Under the pieces are notes generated by a model. That model saw only the letters and a list, made by a program, of their open reading frames with translations, searched no databases and was not told the DNA's origin. A stretch of DNA of 64,000 nt from the NCBI GenBank assembly GCA_016708305.1, contig JADJGB010000008.1:1612001-1676000 (forward strand), given 5' to 3'. How positions within the stretch are numbered: position 1 is the stretch's first letter; the number at the start of each line of letters is the position of its first letter. Both the position numbers and the translations under genes were made by a program. Below, piece by piece: positions 1-9,380 of this stretch. The DNA is from Sphingobacteriales bacterium (lineage in GTDB: Bacteria > Bacteroidota > Bacteroidia > Chitinophagales > Chitinophagaceae).

Positions 1-456
1 TAAAGGCAAAACCCCGTGGTGAAATCAACAGGACAAAGGTTTTCGCTCAATATGATTTCAGCTATCAGCAATAAAGGTCATTTACAGTTTATGCTGATAG
101 AGAAGTTTAACGGTGATGTATTTATTGATTTTTTGCAACGAATGATTCGTTATAGTAAACAAAAGATATTCTATGTAACGGATGGTCATCCTGCACACAA
201 AACAAAAAATTGCAGGCGTGGCTGGAGGAAAGCAAACATCGAATAGAGGTGTTTTTCATTTCCACCCTATAGCCCCGAGTTGAATGCGCAAGAATATTTG
301 AATCAGGATGTAAAGACTAATGTTATCGGCAAGAAGCGCCCTATCAATAAAGCTGAAATGCGCGCCAACGATGAAGGTTTTATGAACGAAAGAAAAAGCA
401 ATAAAAAGCAGGTGCAAAAATATTTCCATACAGACCACGTCAGATACGCAGCATAG
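1..456 (+). pseudogene. IS630-type transposase, C-terminal part, frameshifted
   Basis: C-terminal half of a DDE transposase of the IS630/Tc1-mariner superfamily; the N-terminal helix-turn-helix part lies before the window. The read-through shows the segment FYVTDGHPAHKTK, holding the second catalytic Asp, and then YSPELNAQEYLNQDVK, holding the third acidic residue in the family's SPELNPIE-like motif. Two single-base shifts break the frame: one in the A-rich run near 205-215 and one in the T-run near 256-262. The stop is the TAG at 454-456. It is either a decayed IS or an IS with consensus errors. It sits directly upstream of a sialidase stump, which suggests insertion into that gene. Terminal inverted repeats could not be identified. 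Confidence 0.8.
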
Positions 457-495
457 AAAATTAATACGAACTAAATTGGTTGACGATTAATAGGT

Positions 496-738
496 TTCCA
501 AAACAACAAAGCGGTATTGGCATTCAGCAATAACAACAGTACCACCACTCGGCAAAACCTGACCCTCAGGATCAGCTTTGACGAAGGCGACAGTTGGACA
601 AAAAATATTTTGGTGGACTACGATGGTTCAAGCACTGCCTACTCCGATTTAGTTATGATAGGCGATACCAAAATTGGCATCTTGTATGAAAGGTGTGGCA
701 CTACCGAAATTGCATTTATGGTAATAGACTGGCAGTAG
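496..738 (+). pseudogene. Sialidase (exo-alpha-sialidase) C-terminal stump
   Basis: About 80 codons matching the last part of a bacterial sialidase, the six-bladed propeller GH33 type. The visible pattern is LAFSNNN, then LTLRISFDEGDSW, then AYSDLVMIGDTKIGILYER and EIAFMVID. The S-x-D-x-G-x-x-W segment is an Asp-box (BNR repeat), and the YSDL...G.ILYER block is typical of the last blade of these enzymes. The catalytic arginines and the nucleophilic tyrosine would lie upstream and are absent, because the frame meets a TGA at 481 next to the IS630 remnant. The stump cannot be a working enzyme. It probably marks the target gene of the insertion. Confidence 0.75.
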
Positions 739-805
739 GTTGTTATCGGGCTGAAGAAAATCTGTGCTCCAAAAAATAAAGTGATTCAAATTTTTTAAAC
801 TCTGT

Positions 806-973
806 TTAAAAATGTGAGGGGCAAATCTTTTTGTTGTTGTTAAACTCATCCCCACCAATATATTTCCAGTCTCTTGTGGCAGGCAAAGGGTCTGGATTTC
901 CCTTGTCTTTTTTGCAAGCAATAATGCTAACAATAACAATTGATAATATAATGAGTTGAAATATTATCCTCAT
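806..973 (-). pseudogene. Truncated lipoprotein N-terminus (55 codons)
   Basis: A short minus-strand frame starting with ATG at 971-973. It has a hydrophobic stretch rich in I, L and V followed by SIIAC, a good lipobox with Cys at residue 20, then a charged KKDKGNPDPLPATRDW linker. The WKYIGGDEFNN segment after it recalls the opening strand of secreted glycosidases (W-x-x-x-W-x-DEF in GH16 enzymes), but that likeness is weak. The frame then stops early and no continuation was found in other frames. It is most simply the 5' stump of a secreted protein gene cut off beside the sialidase stump. It could instead be a very small lipoprotein. Confidence 0.4.
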
Positions 974-1212
974 GTAATGATTTATTAACAGTTCATTTAA
1001 TATTTCTCAAAATCTGTTTCATTTTTTTGAGATGAAGCAATAAATTGTGAAAATCCTACCTTACCGACTTCTTATATTGGTTAAATCAAAATCTTCTTTC
1101 AGACATTATCTGATTTTTAACAAATCGGATGCAAACTATTTTTCACATTATTCTTCTTTAATATGAAAACGGAATTGACCCCGGATTTTTAAACTACTAA
1201 AGTTAAACAACA

Positions 1213-1641
1213 ATGAAAAAGATTTTTACATTCTCAGTTTTAGCAGTTGCAATCGCAATGATTTTTGGCAGTTGCACCAAGAGAGGTTACTATGAGCAAG
1301 ATGATATTGAAAGAGCTACAGTGATTGATTATGTAAATGGTACGCCTTACTCTTTAATTCAATATGATTATGACCGTACATACGCTGTGGTAGAAAGCAT
1401 GGAGTATGATACCCAATACTGGCCCGAAGAATATGACAGGCTGGAAGGCAGATTTTATGAAGGTCAGCAAAGGCGCATTTACAATATTACTGCCGGTTTC
1501 TATATTAATTTGTTTGTAGTAGAAAATGTATCTTCCAAAGCGGATGCCTTTGATGCGCTTGATTACTATGCTCATAAATACCTGACAACAAAAGCCAATA
1601 ATAAAGCGATTTCTCAGTCCGATAAAAGACGTATCCAATAG
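1213..1641 (+). CDS. Small lipoprotein of unknown function
   Basis: An intact 142-residue protein with a lipoprotein signal: MKK, a hydrophobic core, and FGSC lipobox with Cys near residue 21. The mature part is rich in Tyr and Asp (many YD, DY and YYE pairs). It has no transmembrane segment and no domain I recognise. It should be anchored in the inner or outer membrane facing the periplasm. An intrinsic terminator follows 27 bases after the stop, so it is probably a single-gene unit. The upstream 240 bases hold no convincing promoter by eye. This is the only clearly intact gene in the mobile-element zone at the left edge. Confidence 0.75.
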   Translation: MKKIFTFSVLAVAIAMIFGSCTKRGYYEQDDIERATVIDYVNGTPYSLIQYDYDRTYAVVESMEYDTQYWPEEYDRLEGRFYEGQQRRIYNITAGFYINLFVVENVSSKADAFDALDYYAHKYLTTKANNKAISQSDKRRIQ

Positions 1642-1667
1642 GCCTGGCTTTAGTCCGTTCCCTATAG

Positions 1668-1697
1668 TGGGCTTGCCGAAAGGCGGCCCATTTTTCT
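1668..1697 (+). terminator. Intrinsic terminator of the small lipoprotein gene, site of the group II intron
   Basis: Hairpin TGGGC-TT-GCC, GAAA tetraloop, GGC-G-GCCCA, followed by TTTTTCT. The stem is eight to ten pairs with a small bulge. The intron-like sequence starts immediately after the T-tract. Confidence 0.8.
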
Positions 1698-2207
1698 GTA
1701 TGTCGGGCATGATATTAAGCTAACAGGATGCGAGTTCCTGTATGTGCCGAGTTGATAGGAAACATTAGCGACTGACAAAGGGTGTCGGGGGTGACCCCAG
1801 AATCTGAAAGAAGTCATCAGTAAATCTGAAGTTCTGACGAATAGAAACCTGATATAAGGCTCTTAAGAGAGGGCAACCGAGCAATGGATTGGGAACGCCC
1901 AAAATTCAACCGTAACTCAAAAAGAGTAAATCAGGCAGAGCGCAGAGAAAGTTTAATATCTTATCCCGAGAGGTCTTGTAATGTGCACCAACAGTGCAGA
2001 ACGTTCAGTGATGTACGTTTATACTCTACAAGAAGTCAGCAGAGGACATAGTATTTTGTGAAGGAACACCACAAAAGAAGGTCTTAATCTTTTAACCTAA
2101 GGGCAGTTAGTTCAAAATTTGTTTTATGGCGCAACAGCAAGAGATAACACCAATTAGACCTGTTCAATGGGCAGGTCGAGGAGGTTATACGCCCTTATGC
2201 AACGAGT

Positions 2208-2364
2208 GAAACCGTACGTGGAGCTCAAACAATAAAGGCGTTGCAAGTAAAAGAAGCAGGCGAACATGAACGAGCCTTAACACAGAAACCGTACGTGGAG
2301 CTCAAACAATAAAGGCGTTGCAAGTAAAAGAAGCAGGCGAACATGAACGAGCCTTAACACAGAA
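2208..2364 (+). repeat. 77-bp tandem duplication inside the intron
   Basis: The stretch beginning GAAACCGTACGTGGAGCTC occurs at 2208 and again at 2285, with identical sequence through CCTTAACACAG. The unit length is 77 bases, which is not a multiple of three. It lies at the junction of the 5' RNA domains and the start of the reverse transcriptase gene, so it makes the true start codon ambiguous. Confidence 0.95.
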
Positions 2365-3610
2365 TTTGATGGGAGCGATATTGTGTTACAGCAATATCAA
2401 ACAAGCCTATCGACAAGTAAAGCAGAACAAAGGCGTGGCAGGCATAGACCAAATGGCGGTTGGCGACTTTTCGGCATGGTATGCCGAGAATGGGGAAACC
2501 CTATTGAGCCGGCTATACAAAGGCACCTGCCAGCCACAAGGAGTAAAACAGGTAGAAATACCGAAGCCTAACGGTGGCAAGCGCAAGTTAGGTATCCCAA
2601 CGGTAACAGACAGGATAATTCAACAAGCCATTGCACAGGTTTTAAGCCCGATTTACGAACGAAAATTTTCTGACCACAGTTATGGATTCCGTCCCAACCG
2701 AAGTGCCCATCAAGCACTTAGGAAAGGTAGCGAATATGCAGAACAGGGGGAAATATTTTGTAGTAGATATGGATTTGAAAACGTTCTTCGATGTAGTTAA
2801 CCACGACCGCTTAATGTATCGGCTATCACTAACCATTGGGGATAAAACCTTATTGGGACTGATACGTAAATACTTGCAAAGTGGAATCATGGTTGATGGA
2901 GTTGTAAGCCAACGAACCGAAGGTACTCCACAGGGTAGCCCCTCTCCCCATTACTGTCAAATATAGTTCTGGATGAACTTGACAAAGAATTGGAAAGCAG
3001 AGGGCACAAATTTGTTCGATATGCGGACGATTGCAACATCTACGTACGCAGCCAAGCGGCAGGCGAGAGAGTAATGGAATCGGTCAGCAACTTTATCGAA
3101 AGCAAACTGAAACTGCTTGTCAACAAGACAAAAGTCAGGTTTGCGAAGTAAATCAAACCAAATTCTTAGGCTACACCATTCAAAAGGATGGCAACCTAAG
3201 CATCGCAAAGAAGAGCATAGACCGCTTTAAAAGAAAAGTACGCAGTATCACCAAGCGAAACAGAGGAGTAAAGCTCGAACAATTGATTGCCGAACTCGTC
3301 CCCCGTTATGCGCGGTTGGCTGAACTATTTTCACCATGCACGATGTAAAGACTATTGGAAAACCTTGACGGCTGGATTCGGAGGAAACTCCGATGTTACA
3401 GGCTCAAGCAATGCAAAGAGTAATAACATTGCAACAATTTCTCAAAAGCAGGGAGTTGAAACATGGCAAAGCTGGATATTAGCTCTATCAGGCAAGGGTC
3501 ATTGGTGCAAATCGGGATGTCCGCAAATGCACCAAGCACTTGGCAATAAATGGTTTGAGGAAATAGGTTTATACAATCTCTCATCAAATTACGAGAAGTT
3601 AAACAGTTAA
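2318..3610 (+). pseudogene. ltrA: Group II intron reverse transcriptase/maturase (LtrA-type), frameshifted
   Basis: Intron-encoded protein: the reverse transcriptase domain comes first, then the maturase (X) domain. Joined across at least three frame changes (near 2750, 2950-3030 and 3300-3360) it shows VEIPKPNGGKRKLGIPTV and YGFRPNRSAHQAL (RT2/RT3), DMDLKTFFDVVNHDRL (first catalytic Asp), EGTPQGSP (RT4), RYADDCNIYV with the catalytic YADD at 3020-3031, and GWLNYFHHARCK of the maturase. The length when repaired, about 430 residues, suits class C-like proteins without an endonuclease domain. The start used here is a TTG within the second copy of a tandem duplication and is uncertain. The breaks may be partly consensus errors, but the loss of intron domain VI suggests that this copy is dead anyway. 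Confidence 0.85.
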
Positions 3611-3613
3611 AAG

Positions 3614-3647
3614 AAACCGCCGTGTGCGAGAGCATGCACGGTGGTGT
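3614..3647 (+). other. Group II intron domain V hairpin
   Basis: A 34-base hairpin: ACCGCCGTGTGC, then the GNRA-type loop GAGA, then GCATGCACGGTGGT. It starts a few bases after the reverse transcriptase stop, which is the normal place for the catalytic domain V. The following GTTAGAGGGCGGGGG is the start of domain VI, whose 3' arm is missing. Confidence 0.75.
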
Positions 3648-3834
3648 TAGAGGGCGGGGGAGTATATATTAATATTCGTTCTATTTTCCGGTCTTCATTT
3701 AGTCGATAACGATCTCCTTTCATCGTTGAGTATTTTTTCAGGTAGAAATGGCTCAAAGGCAGCATTTTCGGCACTTTCAGCGCATAGCTCCGCCTTGCAT
3801 CTTCGCATTTTTAGCTTATAGTCCGATATACCTT

Positions 3835-5175
3835 TTATAGCTGAGCCACCACTGCGGCTGTCATCACCCGGATATTGTAGGCGATCACGCTCCATAATAC
3901 CTTTTGCTTAAAATGTGCTTCTCCCTTCCAGTTGCACCTGAATAACCGGCAGCCTCTTTTCAAATTTGAAATCACCGCTTCTATTCCACTGCGCCATTTC
4001 TTCAAACGGGTCTCCATATTTTTTGGAACTCACCACATTTTTCAGGCTGCCTACGATCTTATTGAAAACAATATTTACGATTCCTTTTCCTTGCGCATAT
4101 TCCGCATTGTCTTTGGAGGCATACCCACCATCGGTTACGCTATCACGGGGTACGATTTGATAATCACTCTCTATTTTATTGATGGTGCTTTGATACAGTG
4201 TGCTATCGGATGGATTGCCCTTCAATACCTCACAACTCAATATCAAACTGCTTTTGCCGCTTGTCAGGTTTATCTTGTGACCAAACTGAACTTCCCTTTG
4301 ACCTTTTACTATAATGTCAGTATGCTGCTCATAGATAGAAAATATTTTTTCATCATTGGACACCGTCTCTCCATTTATCTGTTTGCGCCAGGTAATATCA
4401 TACACTTTTTCCATCAGCGGCAACAGATTTTCCAATCCCCTGTTATGAAGAAGGCGTTCATACTATAACATGGCTTTTTTTTACCGCGTTAGCCACCTGA
4501 TTAATACATTTTGTGAATGTTATTAATTGCTTGTTGAACAGGTCTATACGCTTATCTCCATTCCTGGTGATGTTAATCTTGAAAAATGTTCTTTTCGCAT
4601 CTTTGGTATAATCTCTGTAATCCAAATCTTTCACTTCTTCTGCTAACTGTGAGAGCAGCCGGTGGCTTTCTTTGATACAGTCCCCGGACCAACGAGTTAT
4701 TAGTGGGGTAATGTATGTTTGTTTCAACAACAGTGCTATCCTGGCGTAGCTGTTTAATATCTTCCAATCCTTCGCTGATAGCTATCTTGTTCAATGATAC
4801 CAATATCTGTTGCAGGCTGTCTTCACTTATCTTTGAAATATATTTCTGGAATACCTGAAAGCTAAACGGGTGGCGGTTATCAAGCTTTACAAACTGCTCA
4901 CAAATACGGGAGTCGCTTTGAGCATATTCCAACTCCCGGTAATCCAACCCCTTCATCTCTTTATAGATCGCTGCACGAACAATCTGCTCTACACTGGGCA
5001 TATCTTGACGGCCAAATTCACTTTGCAAACAACCCCGAAGCACATCTGCTTCTGCTATTTTGATCAACTCCGGATGCCGCTCTAACACGGTATCCAATAG
5101 CCCAAACTCGGGGTTTCTGGCCCAATCAGGCTTCTCAAACTTTAAACGCAGCGGCTCGAACAAATTCATTTTCAT
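3835..5175 (-). pseudogene. DDE transposase of an IS (ISNCY/IS1182-like), frameshifted
   Basis: The N-terminal part is intact for about 190 residues: MKMNLFEPLRLKFE, RQDMPSVEQIVRAAIYKEM, then LRQDSTVVETNIHYPT with the first catalytic Asp. After breaks near 4600-4700, 4440-4460 and 4010 it continues with FGHKINLTSGKSSLI, SVTDGGYASKDNAEYA (second Asp) and RSGIEAVISNLKRG (catalytic Glu region), ending AYNIRVMTAAVVAQL. These blocks are those of transposases filed as ISNCY or IS1182; the family choice is from memory of the motifs. Neither terminal inverted repeats nor target duplications could be found. Its left flank (3663-3834) abuts the broken domain VI of the group II intron, so this IS probably truncated the intron. 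Confidence 0.8.
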
Positions 5176-5335
5176 ACCCTCTCAAATCACAATAATTATG
5201 CCACAATATACTGACTGTCAATATTTTATCATTTATAGACAAACTCTAATTAACCTTAATCGCATTTCAACTGTCTCGTTCGTTCGGCCTTGAAAAAATT
5301 GCGTTAAGAAATTAATTTTTTAAAATGACCATTGC

Positions 5336-5515
5336 GAAGCAATGGGAAAGCTGCAGTTGTTCGAGCGCATTAGTGCCTTCAACCTAAATGTTACTGCGAA
5401 GCGAGTTCGGCAGGTTAAGGTGAGAAAAATTATTTTTAGAAAATTTTTTCACAGCCTTGATTTTGGGCTCCACCTTTTTATCAAGAAAAAGGTGGGAAAT
5501 GTTTTCCAAAGCAAC
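5336..5515. repeat. Non-coding repeat-like segment with a 10-bp perfect hairpin
   Basis: Between the IS and purC there is no gene. The segment begins GCGAAGCAATGGGAAAGCTGC and ends with a perfect inverted repeat, CCACCTTTTT at 5470-5479 and AAAAAGGTGG at 5486-5495, around the loop ATCAAG. Similar hairpins recur between genes in other Bacteroidota as I recall, but only one copy is visible here. It could act as a convergent terminator for the downstream end of purC. The rest of 5176-5335 shows nothing I can name apart from the presumed IS end. Confidence 0.5.
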
Positions 5516-5537
5516 CATTCAGATTAAATTAATTATT

Positions 5538-6478
5538 CTATTTTATTATTCTATATTGAATGAGATTAATGGCTTCGTTTGTTTTTTCGAGTAGCTCGCT
5601 ATCACTCACCATTTGTGGCGCAAATTGTTCACCCGTTATTTTTTCAAAAAGTTCAATGTATCGCTGCGAAATAGTGTTTACCCATTCATCGGTCATTTCA
5701 GGAATCGTTTGCCCTTCCTTGCCCATAAAATTATTTTCAATCAACCATTCTCTTACAAATTCTTTACTCAACTGTTTTTGCTTTTCATTTTTTTGCAGTC
5801 GTTCTTCAAAACCATCAACATAAAAATACCGAGAACTGTCCGGGGTATGAATTTCATCCATCAAAATGATTTCATCGCCTATTTTTCCAAATTCATATTT
5901 GGTATCCGCCAGTATCAATCCGTGTTTTAATGCTATCGCCTGGCCTCGATTGAAAAGTGCAAGAGAAATTTTTTCCAATTGATGCCATTCGTTTTCTGAT
6001 GCTAATCCTTTTTTAATTATATCTTCTTTGCTTATATCTTCATCATGCCCTTCGGCTGCTTTGGTGCTGGGTGTAATGATAGGTTGCGAAAAAGCCTGAT
6101 TCTCTATCATCCCTTCGGGTAATGCCACGCCACACAAAAATCTTTTACCGGATTGGTAGATGCGCAGGCATGTCCAGTCAGATGACCTCTTACCACCAGT
6201 TCAATTTTGAAAGGCTCACATTTCAGGCCGATAGAACTATTGGTCGTGGGAGTGGCAATCAGCCAGTTTTTGCAAATATCCTTAGTGGCATTGAGCATGA
6301 AGGCAGCTATCTGATTGAGTACCTGTCCTTTGAAAGGTATTTTTTTGGGCAAAATCACATCAAAGGCCGAAATTCGGTCGGATGCTATCATCACAAGATA
6401 ATTATTATCAATAGCGTAAACATCTCTTACTTTACCGCGATAAAAACCTGTTTGTTTGGAAAAATGGATATCTGACAT
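5538..6478 (-). CDS. purC: Phosphoribosylaminoimidazole-succinocarboxamide synthase (SAICAR synthetase), one frameshift
   Basis: Joins CAIR and aspartate with ATP in de novo purine synthesis. The N-terminal part has FYRGKVRDVYAID (nucleotide loop), ASDRISAFDVILP and VVRGHLTGHA; the C-terminal part has LCGVALPEGMIE, SKEDIIKKGL, GLILADTKYEFG and MDEIHTPDSSRYF. All are diagnostic of PurC, in the roughly 310-residue form common in Bacteroidota. The two halves overlap in different frames at 6107-6137. Adding one A to the run in GTAAAAGA restores NPVKRFLCGVALPEG, so this looks like a homopolymer error in an essential biosynthetic gene, not decay. It stands alone; the next gene upstream is divergent. 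Confidence 0.93.
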
Positions 6479-6646
6479 GCTGCGAAATTAATTATTGAAG
6501 CGATTAATTAAATAGATTTTTCAAGAAATTACAACAAAAATTCATGTCTTTTTAACACTAATATCTATTTTTTATAAATTTTTTTTGTCAATATGCTAAC
6601 AAATGTTATTTTACACCTGCTATTTCAACAAAACAAAATATTTTTT

Positions 6647-9352
6647 ATGAGATTCTTATTAAGATTGTTGGCCATAATGGCAGTAATTCAGTTACTTCCA
6701 TACGCGGCTACTGCACAGCAAACTATTAAAGGTGTTGTAAAAAACGGTGAAACAAATGACCCGATTCAGTCAGTTTCAGTTCAGATTACCGGAACAGACA
6801 GAGGCACATCTTCCAAATCAAATGGAGAATTTGAATTGAATGTAACTCAATTGCCTGTCCGAATAACGTTTTCTTCTATAGGCTTCGAGGCACAGGAGAT
6901 AACTTTTTCTGATGGAAATTCCAAAACCATTCTATTGAAGCCATTTACCGAACTGGGGCAGGAAGTAGTGGTGTCTGCTTCACGTACTGCCGAAAGAATG
7001 TTAAACTCGGCTGTAACTGTGGAAAGGGTGAGCAGTGCAGCTATCAGGAATACGCCGGCTGTGGGTTATTATGATATTATTTCCAATATTAAGGGAGTGA
7101 ATGTCGTAAACTCTTCACTCACTTTTACATCGCCCACCACCAGAGGTTTTGCAGGAAGCGGTAACACACGCTTTAATCAAATTGTGGACGGCATAGATAA
7201 TCAGGCACCTGCTCTTAACTTTGCTGTCGGCAGTGTTGTAGGTTTGTCTGAGTTGGATGTGGAGAGTATGGAATTATTGCCTGGCGCATCTTCGGCATTA
7301 TATGGCTCCGGCGGTATGAATGGCACCTTGCTCATCAACAGTAAAACCCTTTACATCACGTGGACTATCAGTGCAAACTAAGTTGGGTGTGATGAATCTT
7401 GAAATAGTTATAGAGATCCTTCGCCTTACTATGATATTGGTTTCAGGTGGGCTCAAAAGGTATCAGATAAATTAGCTTATAAGGTTACTGCACAATACAT
7501 AAAAGCACAAGACTGGTTGGCTCGCGATTATCGAAACTACCTGAGAATCGGTTCAAACGGGCAAATTGCACCTTCAGGAACAAGAGAAACCGATCCTAAT
7601 TATGATGGTATAAATGTATATGGCGATGAGACGACCATTGACCTGAAGGGCAGGGTGTTAGATGCTATTGCAAAACAGGTACCCTTCTGGGCTGATTATG
7701 TGAAAACGCTTCCTGCCAGCATTCCTGTATCCAGAACAGGATATACCGAAAAAGAACTGGTGGACCCCAATACGATTAACCTGAAAGGATCTGCAGCCAT
7801 TCATTATAAAATCACTCCCAGAGTAGAAGCAATCCTGATGGGGCAGATTGGTGGCGGTAATACCATTTATACCGGTAGCGACAGATATTCTTTGAAAGAT
7901 TTCAAAATTGCACAATACAAATTGGAGTTTAAGGCAGATAACTGGTTCCTGAGAGGATATACTACTCAGGAAGATGCAGGTCAATCGCATAACCTTACTG
8001 CCACAACCCGTCAATTCAATGAACTTTGGAAGCCAAGTACAGAGTGGTATCAACAATATGGTTTTGCCTATCTGAATGCAAAAATGGCCGGTATGAGAGA
8101 TATTGATGCACATAACAAAGCAAGAGCTATCGCCGATGTGGGAAGGCCGGAAGTTGGAACTACAGGGTTTAATGAAAAATGGGACAAAGTACGTATGACG
8201 CCTATATATAAAAACGGCGGCCTCTTCCTCGACAAGTCTGATTTATATGTGGCTGAAGGTCAGTATAATTTTACTTCATTGTTTAACCATGCTGTAGAAT
8301 TTTTAGTAGGTGGCAACTGGAGGCAATTTGTCCTGAATAGTGAAAACACACTTTTCCATGAAGAAGATGGCCCTATCAAAATCAACGAAATCGGAGCTTA
8401 CGGGCAGTTGGGTAAAGAAATTATCAAAAACGTATTGAAACTGACCGCTTCCGGTAGGTATGATAAAAACGAATATTTCAAAGGTAAATTTACACCGCGG
8501 TTTACGGCATTGATTAAACCTGCCGAAAACCACAGTATCCGTTTGTCCTATCAGACAGCATACCGCTTCCCGAGTACACAGCAACAATGGATTGACCTGT
8601 CAGTAGGAGGAGGTACATTAATTGGTTCCAATAAAAAAATCTGGGAAGCTTATGATTTAATTAATAACCCCGGTATTTCTGCTCAGGACTTTATAGCTAA
8701 TCCGGCAAACAGAATACCCATAACTTACAAAGAGGTAAAACCGGAAAGCGTGGCCAGTTATGAGTTGGGATATAAATTTATAGTGCAGAAAAACTTCATG
8801 GTAGATGCTTATGTTTATTCTGGAAAATACACCAATTTCCTTGGAAGGCGTGATGTGCTGCAATTTACGGACAAATCCAATCCGGCGGTTTACAGAGGTA
8901 TATCGGTGGTTGTAAACTCCGAAGCGAGTGTTAAAACTTTTGGTTGGGCAGTTAGCTTTGACTGGCGTTTGCCATCCAACTTCAGCTTGAACGGAAATAT
9001 CTCTTCGGATGAAATTAAAGATGTGCCTAACAATTTCCGTGCTTCTTTCAATACGTCCAAATACAAAACTTTTCTGGGACTTAGTAATTCAGGTTTCGGG
9101 CCTCGCAATCTGTTAGGGTTTTCGCTCAACTGGCGTTGGCAGACCAAGATGGATTTTGAAAGCGATTTTGCTACCGGAACAATTGATCCTACCCATGTAG
9201 TGGATTTGGGACTGATGTACAAACTGCCTTCCATCAAATCCCAGATTAAACTGGGAGCTAACAATTTGTTTAATCAATATTATGTAAATGCAGTGGGGAA
9301 CCCTAGTATTGGTGGTTTGTATTACATCGCCTTTACATACAATTTATTATAA
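6647..9352 (+). CDS. TonB-dependent outer-membrane receptor with CarboxypepD-regulatory-like domain, frameshifted
   Basis: About 900 residues when joined. Order: signal peptide (MRFLLRLLAIMAVIQLL...ATAQQ), a beta-sandwich carboxypeptidase-regulatory-like domain (IKGVVKNGETNDPIQSVSVQITGTDRGTSS), a plug domain with VVVSASRTAERM and LLPGASSALYGSGGMNG, then a 22-strand type barrel ending in LYYIAFTYNLL with a short C-terminal strand. Two shifts at about 7340 and 7400 break the plug-barrel junction; repair gives LINSKNPFTSRGLSVQTKLG. The ATG at 6647 was chosen over the one at 6593 because it begins the signal peptide. A fasciclin lipoprotein follows after 28 bases and is probably its operon partner. 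No SusD is present, so this is not a classical SusCD pair. The substrate is unknown; oligopeptide, metal chelate or sugar are all possible. Confidence 0.9.
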
Positions 9353-9380
9353 TACATTGCTTACTATTAAATAAAATAAA

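Larger units (their letters stand above)
1698..3662 (+). mobile_element. Group II intron, class C-like, 3' end truncated
   Basis: The 5' end is best placed at GTATG (1698), a variant of the group II GUGYG start. The next 400 bases resemble the 5' domains of bacterial class C introns as I remember them: GGATGCGAGTTCCTG, then AAGGGTGTCGG, GGTGACCCCAGAATCTG and GATATAAGGCT blocks. An LtrA-type reverse transcriptase lies inside, followed by a domain V hairpin at about 3614-3647. After AGAGGGCGGGGGAG, where the descending arm of domain VI should follow, the sequence changes to unrelated AT-rich DNA belonging to the neighbouring IS region. Class C introns insert directly after intrinsic terminators, exactly the position seen here. 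With a broken ORF and no domain VI it should not be mobile. Confidence 0.75.

Noticed and set aside
3695..3895. Small minus-strand frame after the IS transposase
   Set aside because: Overlaps the last codons of the transposase in another frame; no family features. It is probably the IS 3' end.
3932..4468. Long plus-strand frame (178 codons) opposite the decayed transposase
   Set aside because: It mirrors the transposase on the other strand, has no signal, domain or ribosome-start context, and the minus strand carries clear catalytic motifs.
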